Assembly: GCA_947168315.1 (NCBI GenBank)
Contig: CAMVLL010000003.1
Span: forward strand, 1-64,000
Length of the DNA: 64,000 nucleotides
Direction: 5' to 3'
From: an uncultured Bacteroidota bacterium
Lineage (GTDB): Bacteria > Bacteroidota > Bacteroidia > Bacteroidales > Bacteroidaceae
In this document: piece after piece, positions 1 to 8,998 of the stretch
Numbering within the stretch: position 1 is the stretch's first letter
Layout: each line of letters starts with the position of its first letter
The notes under the pieces: generated by a model
The model's input: only the letters and a program-made list of their open reading frames with translations
Told to the model about the DNA's origin: nothing
Database searches by the model: none
Program-made: the position numbers and the translations under genes

Positions 1-17
1 CAACGGAGGAAAAGAGG

Positions 18-185
18 ATGAAAATCGACATTGCGGATTGGATTATCAAGGAAATGCTTTCTAACAGCGTTTCAAGCGTTCAGGAAGAGTTATCCGAAAG
101 CGAACGTATATTGTTATCGTTTGAAGAGAGGAACCCCGCTATTAAGCGTCTAATTAGTTTATTGGACTTGCAGTTAGTCCAGTAG
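18..185 (+). CDS. small hypothetical protein (55 aa), probable mobile-element gene
   Basis: ATG at 18 after an AGGAAAAGAGG purine-rich RBS, open to TAG at 183-185; below the ORF track cutoff; precedes the DUF5681-like ORF. Confidence 0.45.
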   Translation: MKIDIADWIIKEMLSNSVSSVQEELSESERILLSFEERNPAIKRLISLLDLQLVQ

Positions 186-225
186 TTGTATAGAACAAGG
201 AATTTACAATAAAAATCGATTAGCT

Positions 226-648
226 ATGACATTTAAAAAAGGAATATCAGGCAATCCGAACGGAAGGCCGAAGGGATCAAAAGACAGAGTAAAGGCCGAC
301 ATCTTGGATAAGGTGAAGTTTATCATTGATAAGAACATCGACCGGTTGCAAGAGGATCTTGAATCATTGGAACCATGCGAACGTGTAAGGGCGATCACCG
401 GACTTATTAACTATGTTCTGCCAAAGCGTCAAGCGATGAGCGTTGACAGCCAAATAGAGGCCGAATACAGAAGTCTTGAAATCCTGATGAAACGGACACC
501 GACTGAATACATTGATAAAATCGCAGATAAGGTTCTGTTGCTTCAGGAAATGAACGGTGCGGAAAGAACCGGCCTTTCCGGTGTGTACAAAGAACAGATC
601 ATTCCACGCACCATTGAAGAGGCTAAAAGGATGATAGAAGATGAATAA
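226..648 (+). CDS. DUF5681-like phage/mobile-element protein
   Basis: N-terminus MTFKKGISGNPNGRPKGSKD matches the FKkGqSGNPnGRPKGs signature typical of DUF5681 proteins. Confidence 0.65.
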   Translation: MTFKKGISGNPNGRPKGSKDRVKADILDKVKFIIDKNIDRLQEDLESLEPCERVRAITGLINYVLPKRQAMSVDSQIEAEYRSLEILMKRTPTEYIDKIADKVLLLQEMNGAERTGLSGVYKEQIIPRTIEEAKRMIEDE

Positions 649-663
649 GGAAAGGAGGATGAT

Positions 664-936
664 ATGATAATAAAAGTCACACAAAAGGAACGATCCGAGC
701 TGTTGAGGGCATGGGGATCTGGGTGCATCGACACCGGCAAGCTTCCAAGCATTGAGCCGTACATGATCAATGACGCATTGATACCACCAGTTGATATCGA
801 AAAGATTGATAAAGCGTACAATGAGATCAGGAAGCAAGAGTTGATTGATTATCTCAAAGAGAGGAAGGGCGAGTTTGAGCCGGGAATCTTTGAAAGGATC
901 GTATCAATCATAAAGCGACCAGAACCGAAGGATTAA
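664..936 (+). CDS. hypothetical protein, same operon as the DUF5681-like gene
   Basis: ATG after GGAAAGGAGGATGAT RBS, 15 nt downstream of the preceding stop. Confidence 0.55.
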   Translation: MIIKVTQKERSELLRAWGSGCIDTGKLPSIEPYMINDALIPPVDIEKIDKAYNEIRKQELIDYLKERKGEFEPGIFERIVSIIKRPEPKD

Positions 937-990
937 GAAAAGTTTTTCTTACCTTTGCATAAATGCCAATAGGTATTTTAATCACTGGAA

Positions 991-1026
991 GAGTTGCAAG
1001 TCAAGCGAGATTTGCAGCTCTTTTTA
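991..1026 (+). terminator. rho-independent terminator-like hairpin
   Basis: GAGTTGCAA / TTGCAGCTC stem followed by TTTTTA. Confidence 0.55.
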
Positions 1027-1084
1027 ATTATAGGTCAATTATAGTGATAACTTTGTGATAACTTATGAAACAACACCCTAAATG

Positions 1085-1130
1085 AAAAATGCCGCTAACT
1101 ATTGATAATCAATAAATTAGCGACATTTTT
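1085..1130. repeat. nested inverted repeat beside tRNA-Leu
   Basis: AAAAATGCCGCTAA (1085-1098) and TTAGCGACATTTTT (1117-1130) are inverted with one mismatch; ATTGATAATCAAT palindrome (1101-1113) in the loop. Confidence 0.8.
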
Positions 1131-1141
1131 GCTACTACTTT

Positions 1142-1229
1142 TGGTACTCGAAGCGGGACTTGAACCCGCACAGCCGCAATGGCCAAGGGATTTTAAGTCC
1201 CTCGTGTCTACCGATTCCACCATTCGAGC
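1142..1229 (-). tRNA. tRNA-Leu (anticodon TAA)
   Basis: Reverse complement GCTCGAATGGTGGAATCGGTAGACACGAGGGACTTAAAATCCC...GGGTTCAAGTCCCGCTTCGAGTACCA; class II tRNA with encoded CCA. Confidence 0.95.
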
Positions 1230-1247
1230 ATCCTTTCAAAGAAAAAG

Positions 1248-1320
<73 letters not shown>

Positions 1321-1400
1321 AACTGATTTAGTGGGTGCAAATATAGTACCTTTTAAACAATCAGCAAAATTTTAAACTGTTTTTTTCTGAACTTCACCTC

Positions 1401-2747
1401 TTACTCTGCCTTTTCGAGCAATTTCTGTTCAGCTTCTTCCATAGTATGGAAATTAAAACCTTCAACAACTTGTTGCATCAAGATCATAATAGCGTCATTA
1501 CATAAATTACCTATGCTACCCTCGTGTACATGATGAATGTCTTTGTTCGGTGCAAATTGACCGGCTGCGATATCCAAACCAACTTTCTTATATGCATCAC
1601 GGAACGGCATTCCTTCCTGAGTCAAACGATTCACCTCTTCTACACTAAACATATTGTCGTATCGGGAGTCGTCCAAGATATGTCGATTTATTTCAATCCG
1701 TTCAATGATATAAGTTGTCATATCCAGACAATCCTTCAGTTCGTCGAAGACAGGCAAGAATACTTCCTTGATAATCTGTAAATCGCGGAAGTATCCCGAA
1801 GGAAGATTGTTCATAATCATCATTATCTGCTGTGGAAGGGATTGTATCTTATTACATTTTGCGCGGGTCAGTTCGAAAACATCTGGGTTCTTTTTATGTG
1901 GCATGATGCTGGAGCCTGTCGTACACTCATCGGGAAGTTTTACAAAACCGAAATTCTGACAGCTGAACATACAAGCATCGAAAGCAAGTTTTGCGACTGT
2001 TCCCGCAATAGAAGCCAACGCAAAGGCAACGTTCCGTTCCATTTTTCCCCTACCCATCTGTGCATATACCACATTGTAGTTCATGGAGTCGAAACCCAGA
2101 AGTTCTGTCGTCATCGTACGGTTCAATGGGAAAGAAGAACCGTATCCGGCAGCCGATCCAAGCGGATTACGGTTGCAAACCTTGAACGCAGCTTGCAGGA
2201 AAGTCATATCATCCACCAGACTTTCAGCATAAGCGCCGAACCATAAACCGAACGATGAAGGCATAGCTACCTGAAGATGGGTATAACCTGGCATCAATAC
2301 ATCCTTATAAGTGTCGCTTTGTCGGATCAATGCGGCAAAGAGCAACTGTACTTTCTCTGCTATCTCTTTCAATTGAGCCCGAGTGAAGAGTTTCAAGTCC
2401 AACAAAACCTGATCGTTCCGTGAACGGCCGCTGTGAATCTTCTTCCCGATATCGCCCAACTTGCGAGTCAACATCAGTTCTACTTGCGAATGTACATCCT
2501 CAACGCCATCCTCGATCACGAATTCTCCCTTATCGGCAGAGATATAAATCTTCTTCAACTCTTTCAGAAGTACATGAAGTTCGTCTTCTTCCAACAGTCC
2601 GATACTTTGGAGCATGGTGATATGAGCCATTGAGCCCAACACATCATATTTTGCAAGGTAAAGATCCATCTCGCGGTCCTTACCCACTGTAAACTCATCA
2701 ATTCGCTCGTTTACCTGTACGTTTTTCTCCCACAGCTTTGTAGCCAT
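1401..2747 (-). CDS. argH: argininosuccinate lyase
   Basis: 448 aa; contains SGRSRNDQV and the signature GSSIMPHKKNPD. Confidence 0.95.
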   Translation of the reverse strand: MATKLWEKNVQVNERIDEFTVGKDREMDLYLAKYDVLGSMAHITMLQSIGLLEEDELHVLLKELKKIYISADKGEFVIEDGVEDVHSQVELMLTRKLGDIGKKIHSGRSRNDQVLLDLKLFTRAQLKEIAEKVQLLFAALIRQSDTYKDVLMPGYTHLQVAMPSSFGLWFGAYAESLVDDMTFLQAAFKVCNRNPLGSAAGYGSSFPLNRTMTTELLGFDSMNYNVVYAQMGRGKMERNVAFALASIAGTVAKLAFDACMFSCQNFGFVKLPDECTTGSSIMPHKKNPDVFELTRAKCNKIQSLPQQIMMIMNNLPSGYFRDLQIIKEVFLPVFDELKDCLDMTTYIIERIEINRHILDDSRYDNMFSVEEVNRLTQEGMPFRDAYKKVGLDIAAGQFAPNKDIHHVHEGSIGNLCNDAIMILMQQVVEGFNFHTMEEAEQKLLEKAE

Positions 2748-2756
2748 CTTTGTGTA

Positions 2757-3182
2757 TTAGTATTGTATTATCGTCAGTAAATCAGCCAATTTCTCCACAC
2801 CTTCCTGCAAAGGTTTCGAGAGCATCGGCTTCAGAAACATATTCATATCGGCTCCTACTGTCAGTTTCATCTTAGCCTGATCGCCATTGTTCGGCAAAAC
2901 CTGAATCCAAAGATTGATAGGAATCGGTGTATTGACGCCTTCGAACTTAATACACTTGCATGGTTCACGCTCAATGATGCGTAATTTCAGGTTAATGCCC
3001 TGCACCTTGACAGATAAGGAATCCTGATCAAAAGTCAGATCCTCCAACTTCCCATCCAGTTGCGACTTGATGTTCTCAAGTTTCTCAGCCAGGTCGGACA
3101 GATTTGTCAGATCCGATAATTTCTCATAAACTCGTTCCTGTGTGTAAGGAACATATTTGATCGTACTTTCAAACTGTGTCAT
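2757..3182 (-). CDS. SRPBCC/polyketide cyclase-like protein
   Basis: Start trimmed to MTQFESTIKYVPYTQERVYEKLSDLTNL because the longer ORF overlaps pyrE; START/SRPBCC-like sequence. Confidence 0.65.
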   Translation of the reverse strand: MTQFESTIKYVPYTQERVYEKLSDLTNLSDLAEKLENIKSQLDGKLEDLTFDQDSLSVKVQGINLKLRIIEREPCKCIKFEGVNTPIPINLWIQVLPNNGDQAKMKLTVGADMNMFLKPMLSKPLQEGVEKLADLLTIIQY

Positions 3183-3186
3183 TCCA

Positions 3187-3828
3187 TTAACATTTAGCCA
3201 CATCCCAGTGTGCCGGATCTTTTCTCCAAGCATCCAAGACAGGGATATCCTTTTCACTGATATATTCGGTTCTCAGGGCTGCCTCAAGCACAGCCTCGAA
3301 ATTTGTCAAAGTCACCAAAGTCACTTTTGCATTTTTGAAAGCCTCCACAGAAACAGGGAAACCGTAAGTAAATGAAGCAACCATGCCGATAACCTCACAA
3401 CCATTGTTGCGGATGGCCTCAACAGCCTTCAAACTACTTCCACCTGTTGAAATCAGATCTTCAATAACGACGACTTTCATTCCTGGACGAAGCTCACCTT
3501 CGATCAGATTTTCCAAACCGTGATCCTTCGGAGTTGAACGAACATACACAAATGGAAGATTCAGCTCGTCAGCAACCAAAGCTCCTTGAGGGATAGCACC
3601 TGTTGCAACACCAGCGATAGCATCCACCTCACCAAAGCGTTCTTCGATAATACGGCAAATCTCTAATTTCACGAAGTTACGTAGTGTAGGGTACGAAAGT
3701 GTTTTTCGGTTATCACAATAGAAAGGCGATTTCCAGCCAGAAGCCCAAGTGAACGGGTTAGCAGGCTGAAGTTTTATTGCCTTAATCTTCAATAATTTCT
3801 CTGCAAATAGTTTCTCTAACGTTTTCAT
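3187..3828 (-). CDS. pyrE: orotate phosphoribosyltransferase
   Basis: PRPP-binding motif VVIEDLISTGGSS; ASGWKSPFYCDNRK. Confidence 0.93.
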   Translation of the reverse strand: MKTLEKLFAEKLLKIKAIKLQPANPFTWASGWKSPFYCDNRKTLSYPTLRNFVKLEICRIIEERFGEVDAIAGVATGAIPQGALVADELNLPFVYVRSTPKDHGLENLIEGELRPGMKVVVIEDLISTGGSSLKAVEAIRNNGCEVIGMVASFTYGFPVSVEAFKNAKVTLVTLTNFEAVLEAALRTEYISEKDIPVLDAWRKDPAHWDVAKC

Positions 3829-4108
3829 AATCTAAATTTGTTGCTTTTCAGTTTACAAAAATACGAATAATTTTTTATGTCGATGGGAATTATCCATAAA
3901 AACCATTAAATGACAACAAACTATTCAACATTTTCAACGTGCTATCCAACATCCAGCAGCCAAAACTAATCCAACCCAAGACCTGCTCCAATATATAGGG
4001 AAGCAGCTTTAGTCTATTCGCTCGACAAATTAGTTCCGGAATGGTACTTTCCGTTATCGTAAACATTAAAAAAGACGACGCCGAAGAAAAGAGGTGAATA
4101 GATCATCA

Positions 4109-4139
4109 TTGCATAAATTGGAATTATTCCCTACTTTTG
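4109..4139 (+). promoter_or_regulatory. Bacteroidetes-type promoter (TTG-N20-TACTTTTG)
   Basis: -7 TAnnTTTG at 4132-4139 with TTG at 4109-4111. Confidence 0.4.
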
Positions 4140-4254
4140 TACCTATATTAAGACAGATAAAATTGGAATTTGTACGAAAGCAGTACTATGCCAGTTATCT
4201 TCTTTTTGATTCGTTTTCTTTTAACAAACTATTTCTTAAATAGAGTTGAAGCAT

Positions 4255-4443
4255 ATGAATAAAAAACAGAAATTACAAATGTCTCTTGCAGCACTTTGCG
4301 TTGTTTACATCATAGTATGGCTGTTTTTCCCTGGATGGGGGGCTGCCAAAATACTTGGCATTTTATCGGGTGTATGTATTCTAATAGCCTTGTATGGGAG
4401 CTATAGAGCAGAGGAAAAGAATAAAACAAATACCGACAAGTAA
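4255..4443 (+). CDS. small membrane protein
   Basis: 62 aa, two hydrophobic segments; ATG start at 4255 rather than the TTG at 4246. Confidence 0.5.
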   Translation: MNKKQKLQMSLAALCVVYIIVWLFFPGWGAAKILGILSGVCILIALYGSYRAEEKNKTNTDK

Positions 4444-4612
4444 ATTCCAATTTAACGAACGGACTGTGTATGAACATGCCGTGGACGAGACATGATGCCT
4501 ATGTACAACTTCAAGTTATTGGATTATAATATTTACATATCAAAAGTGTTGGCTGACGAAAGCAAGATAAGCGGAAGACCACCAATTATCTAACATATAA
4601 AAAGGATTTTAA

Positions 4613-5950
4613 ATGAAGAATACCACCATATTGACATTGCTCTTGCTCGCATTGATGCTTGCAGGGTGCAAGACCAGTCATATAACGGAACAGCAGCGGT
4701 TTGAGAGAAGCGTTCTGAAAGAGTTACCTTTTAGTGTTGACTCCGTGAGCTGGCTTACCTCTAGCGACTTGCCAACATTCAAGTTCGCTAATGCAGAATA
4801 CGTTAAAGTCAGCCCTGATGCTGAGATCCGTCCTGACGGTGATTATTGGAATTGCAACATACTTAATACCAGACCACCTGTGTATCAGGCTGAAGAAAAT
4901 ATCTGGCGCAACGTGTTAGTCTCGCAAAAGAACCAGCGTGTCGTGTGCATCGACCGCTATCTGCAGCAGGGACGGACAACGGGTTACTGCTACGTATTGC
5001 AAAGCGAAAGGAAAGAATATCCAACCTACGGCACATTACACTGGGACGTGAGCGACACTCACAATATTGAGATGGTGGGGGTGATGCTTAACGACTTGAA
5101 AGAATTAGCCTTGAAGCGTCACCGACTGAATTATGCCGAATGGGATTCCCCTGTCTCACAAGATGATTACTGGGAGATGATTTTCCATGCCGATTCTCTT
5201 TTTGATGCTAATCTCTATGACGAGGCAGAAAAGGTGTATGACCTTGCGTTCTCTGATGACCGGTACATACTTCCAAGTCAACTTTCAACAACGGCAAATA
5301 AGATGACTTCCATAGGCAACAATCATGCGGCAATGGCCTATCTGCGCCACCGCATAGCCATGGAAAAGGATTTTTATGAAGATCCGTCTTTCACCTCTCA
5401 CATCGCATTGAAAGACACTTTTGAAGTACGGAGCCATCAATGGAATTATAATTTGGAGCTTAAAGAGATACTGGAAAGCATCTTTGAACACGACCAGTAC
5501 GACCGGTTGCTATGGTCACGGGCTGTAAAGAACAACCCTGGCGACAAAGAACGAAATGAACAGCTTGCCCGTCGAGCACTAACAACCGACAGTCTGAATC
5601 TCGTTCTTGTCGGCGAGATTCTATCACAATATGGTTTTCCAAAAAAGGAACGGGTAGGTGATTTTGGCAATCAAGCTGTTTGGCTGGTCTTCCAGCATGC
5701 AAATCTGGAATATCAGAAGAAGTTTCTGCCACAATTAGAAGCTGCCGTGTCACATGGCGACATCGCTCCAATGTACCTTGCATTGCTTCGCGACCGTATC
5801 GACGTTCGGGAGGGCAAGCCCCAACGATATGGCACCCAAATCAATGACAAAGGGAATCTTGCTCCACTTTTGGATGCCTCACGTGTGAACCAATGGCGAC
5901 AAGAAGTTGGATTGCCACCTCTCGAACAGTTTGAAAGAAGGAGCAAGTAA
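4613..5950 (+). CDS. hypothetical lipoprotein with TPR-like helices
   Basis: Lipobox LMLAGC; DSLFDANLYDEAEKVYDLAFSDDRY resembles TPR. Confidence 0.65.
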   Translation: MKNTTILTLLLLALMLAGCKTSHITEQQRFERSVLKELPFSVDSVSWLTSSDLPTFKFANAEYVKVSPDAEIRPDGDYWNCNILNTRPPVYQAEENIWRNVLVSQKNQRVVCIDRYLQQGRTTGYCYVLQSERKEYPTYGTLHWDVSDTHNIEMVGVMLNDLKELALKRHRLNYAEWDSPVSQDDYWEMIFHADSLFDANLYDEAEKVYDLAFSDDRYILPSQLSTTANKMTSIGNNHAAMAYLRHRIAMEKDFYEDPSFTSHIALKDTFEVRSHQWNYNLELKEILESIFEHDQYDRLLWSRAVKNNPGDKERNEQLARRALTTDSLNLVLVGEILSQYGFPKKERVGDFGNQAVWLVFQHANLEYQKKFLPQLEAAVSHGDIAPMYLALLRDRIDVREGKPQRYGTQINDKGNLAPLLDASRVNQWRQEVGLPPLEQFERRSK

Positions 5951-6034
5951 ATTCCGATTTATCCTTATCAAACTCCATATCCTTCGAGAAACAATTAGCC
6001 CAATTTCATCTTCCATCAGCAAATGGAGGAAACA

Positions 6035-6847
6035 TCAGTTTTTCTCTAAATCTCCAATACTTACCGTTCCATCATCCGCGATTGAAAGGGGAGCAGAAAG
6101 TGTAGGCATATCATCGTAAGTCAATACAAGGCCCGTGGTGAACTTTACACCTGGTGTGACGAGCAAACGAGGTGCAGAACCACTCAGATCAAACCCTATC
6201 TGCTCACCAATCCACACCGGTTGTTCATTATCGAAACCACCCATGTCGGTAACGGTATTCGTAACCGTAGCTATCTCACGTGCTCCATCCCAAAGCGTTA
6301 TTTTCTCTCCGTCGATGCTATAACCCAGTCGTTGGCAGAGTTGTTGCTGTAAGTCGTATGGTTCGACACTGAACGCGATGTAAGCTATATCATTATCTCC
6401 AAAGCGAATCTGATAGAGCCGATCAACTTGGATGCCCGTTCCACTCATAGCATTGCAAGTAAACCAAAGTGTGTTGTGATCTTTGTCATACGATGCCATA
6501 GGTGAACGCTTGTGGTTAAGGTTGGGGAATGTGGTGGAAATAGCATTCTTTACCACGACGATGCCAAAACCGCCGGTTGATGTCGTATCTACTTCAGCGA
6601 TGGCCTCAACACTGATATTATTAGCCGTATCGCTCATGATTTCATACTGGTGGAAACGTTCTGAACGCACAATTGCTTCCAAGACTTGGGCAGGAGCCTC
6701 ATCAATTACAACGGGACTGTCCAACGTACCAGCTACAAAAGACGTTTCTACTCGTGAGCTCTTACAAGAACTGCATGAGCTAAAATAAATGGTCTGACCA
6801 CAAAATATCAGGATGGCGGCCAACATCCATAATTTCTGTTGTTTCAT
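6035..6847 (-). CDS. hypothetical secreted/membrane-anchored protein
   Basis: ATG start at 6847 (MKQQKLWMLAAILIFCGQTIYFSSCSSCKSS); ORF-track start at 6865 is TTG. Confidence 0.6.
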   Translation of the reverse strand: MKQQKLWMLAAILIFCGQTIYFSSCSSCKSSRVETSFVAGTLDSPVVIDEAPAQVLEAIVRSERFHQYEIMSDTANNISVEAIAEVDTTSTGGFGIVVVKNAISTTFPNLNHKRSPMASYDKDHNTLWFTCNAMSGTGIQVDRLYQIRFGDNDIAYIAFSVEPYDLQQQLCQRLGYSIDGEKITLWDGAREIATVTNTVTDMGGFDNEQPVWIGEQIGFDLSGSAPRLLVTPGVKFTTGLVLTYDDMPTLSAPLSIADDGTVSIGDLEKN

Positions 6848-6861
6848 AGTTGTATGATCTA

Positions 6862-7224
6862 TCAAATCTCATGTTCCAAATTGTTCATTATGACACGGAG
6901 CTCCTTCTTGAACTTCAAACGGGCTGAATGTTTTCCTGCCATACGTAGTCGTCTCAGACGAGAGCTCTGCTGGTCCGCGTCCCCAAAACGGTCCCTAAAA
7001 CTTTTCACCAATCCTTTGCCTCCCAGCCCTTGTCTAAGGCCAGAGGCTTTAGTTCCTGATGAATGTCGGGAAAGACTCTTTATCGTCTTATAAAAGCCAT
7101 TCCACTGTTGGTTCAAAGTGGATAAAACAGTGACGCCACTTTCTGAAAAATGCTTCTCGCGCGACTGCCTTATCTTATCCATCTTTTGTTTAAATGACTT
7201 TTTTGTATGATAGGTCTTACTCAT
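6862..7224 (-). CDS. hypothetical basic protein
   Basis: 120 aa Lys/Arg-rich ORF directly upstream of and codirectional with 6035-6847. Confidence 0.5.
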   Translation of the reverse strand: MSKTYHTKKSFKQKMDKIRQSREKHFSESGVTVLSTLNQQWNGFYKTIKSLSRHSSGTKASGLRQGLGGKGLVKSFRDRFGDADQQSSRLRRLRMAGKHSARLKFKKELRVIMNNLEHEI

Positions 7225-7340
7225 CGAAACCGGTTTTCAAAGTATAATAAAACGACCCGCCGATTTAAGCATTGAAAGAGGCTTGGCAGGTTCTCGTAAT
7301 TCAAAGGTATAGCTTTCCTTTGAGACAGCCAAATGATTAA

Positions 7341-7502
7341 ATGGAAGAGTTTTTGTTATCCCTTCTTGTAACCCCTTTCAAAAACTCGATGTTTTGTTTT
7401 AAAAACTTGAATTTCGGCCACAAAAACTCGATGTTTTACTCAAAACATACGGTTTTTGAAAATAAACACCCGATGAATGAAGGTCGAAAACACAATGAAT
7501 AA
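7341..7502 (+). CDS. possible mini-ORF (53 aa) built of 7-residue repeats
   Basis: Translation MEEFLLSLLVTPFKNSMFCFKNLNFGHKNSMFYSKHTVFENKHPMNEGRKHNE*, with 7-aa period KNSMFCF/KNLNFGH/KNSMFYS/KHTVFEN/KHPMNEG; below ORF-track cutoff. Confidence 0.25.
   Translation: MEEFLLSLLVTPFKNSMFCFKNLNFGHKNSMFYSKHTVFENKHPMNEGRKHNE
7370..7500 (+). repeat. 21-bp tandem array, copy 1 (module A, forward)
   Basis: Units starting at 7380, 7401, 7422, 7443, 7464 (AAAAACTCGATGTTTT-like) on a strict 21-bp grid. Confidence 0.8.
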
Positions 7503-7590
7503 AATATAGGAAAGTTCTTTAGAATTAAGTTACGAAAAACACAACTAACAAAAAAATTAGTGCGTAACCCTAAATACGCATTTTTGGCCT

Positions 7591-7700
7591 TGTGAACCCT
7601 AAAGGTTCACCTTTTTAGTCTTCACGAATTTGCAAGTATTTGATATTTAGTGAAATACAAAAATGGTGAAGGTGAAGGCTATTTTTCAATTTCCCCTATG
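7591..7700 (+). repeat. hairpin module, copy 1 (module B)
   Basis: TGTGAACCCTAAAGGTTCACC then GGTGAAGGTGAAGG at 7665; shares layout with 40191-40280. Confidence 0.85.
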
Positions 7701-7787
7701 TAGGGGTAGTGTTAATTATTTAAGTTAAAGGCACAGAGATTAACATCTCCATGCCGTTAACTTATGATATAATGAAATTCTCTGTTG

Positions 7788-8966
7788 TTATTTCAGGAAC
7801 CGGTCGGCAAATTTGATGAATTGATTCCAGTCGTAAGGCATGGCTCCGTGTCCACCAGAGCGAACATGATAAGCGATGTATCCTTTATCCATGGCATTAT
7901 CGACTGTCGGTTGGTCTTCACAACCTATACCAGCCAAGCCGTATAAAGCATATACCGGTTCTGCACCTTTCCCTGCTAAAAATTCACCCTTAGGATCTCC
8001 CCATGTATCTTCTACAGCAGTAGCCAAATAAATAGGACGCGGAGCACAAAGGGCAATGACAGAGTGTTGATCAAAAGGCATATATTGCTCTCTCAGACTG
8101 AACTGTTGGAAATTATCACAAGTCCAATGAGGAAATTCATTATTCATTGACCAAACGGTTTCACCTATCATGCGGCGTGACAAAGCTCCTCCACCGCATC
8201 CTGAGTTAACAGGAAAGACAACCGCGAACCGTCTGTCTTGTGCCGCAGCCCAAAGGGCAGCCTTCCCCAAACGAGAGATACCTAAAACGGCCACTTTTTT
8301 TGCATCGACTTGTGCATCATTCTGGAAATAATCCATCAAGCGACTGGCTTCCCATGCCCAAGCGGCCAGACTTCCCCATTCGTTAGGACGACGATAAACT
8401 TGTTTATCATTATAATAGGCAGAAATCAAGCCATCCGTAAATGATTCCTTCCTATCTGGAGCTGCTTCAAACGTATTTAAGATCGCAACTCCGTAGCCAT
8501 GTTCAAGAAAAAGATCAGAAGGATACATCTGATTCATAAACCCCCAACCGAAGATCATAAAGAGAGGAACAGGACCTTTCGCATTATTTGGTATTACCAG
8601 CTCGGCATGTGTGAGCGGTCCCGCCTCATTCTTATCCGTCAAATAAAGTGTGATATTTTTCTTGGTGTATTTCCCTTGGAAATTCGCATCAACAATTTCA
8701 ACCTTGTATTCCAATGGATGTTCCAAGACAGGCGCATGTCCATACATATAGGTCTTCACGATATCCAGCAGTTCCGGGCGACGATACTTCTCCCATTCTT
8801 CAGCAGAAGTAACAACATGTCCGTTCTCACACAACAAAGGATCCGGCAGCGTATATGCAGGAATCTTACTCTCATCATAATTACGTGTCCATTCTTTCTT
8901 TATATCCTGTGACTGAACCGTCAATGTCAGGAAAGAAACAATCAATAAATAAAGTGCTTTTTTCAT
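7788..8966 (-). CDS. carbohydrate esterase family 15-like (glucuronoyl esterase-like)
   Basis: Signal peptide; nucleophile motif VAVLGISRLGKAALWAAAQDRRFA; VNSGCGGG; catalytic His region SGGHGAMP. Confidence 0.8.
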   Translation of the reverse strand: MKKALYLLIVSFLTLTVQSQDIKKEWTRNYDESKIPAYTLPDPLLCENGHVVTSAEEWEKYRRPELLDIVKTYMYGHAPVLEHPLEYKVEIVDANFQGKYTKKNITLYLTDKNEAGPLTHAELVIPNNAKGPVPLFMIFGWGFMNQMYPSDLFLEHGYGVAILNTFEAAPDRKESFTDGLISAYYNDKQVYRRPNEWGSLAAWAWEASRLMDYFQNDAQVDAKKVAVLGISRLGKAALWAAAQDRRFAVVFPVNSGCGGGALSRRMIGETVWSMNNEFPHWTCDNFQQFSLREQYMPFDQHSVIALCAPRPIYLATAVEDTWGDPKGEFLAGKGAEPVYALYGLAGIGCEDQPTVDNAMDKGYIAYHVRSGGHGAMPYDWNQFIKFADRFLK

Positions 8967-8998
8967 AATATCAGTATAATTAATTCTTGAAATTCATG

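Noticed and set aside
364-837. 157-aa minus-strand ORF (and 543-821)
   Set aside because: Antisense to two better-supported ORFs with RBS; no recognisable domain.
7370-7500. CRISPR array for the 21-bp repeats
   Set aside because: Repeats are contiguous, degenerate and have no unique spacers; no cas genes in the window.
8499-8912. 137-aa plus-strand ORF inside the CE15 gene
   Set aside because: Antisense shadow, no domain or promoter.
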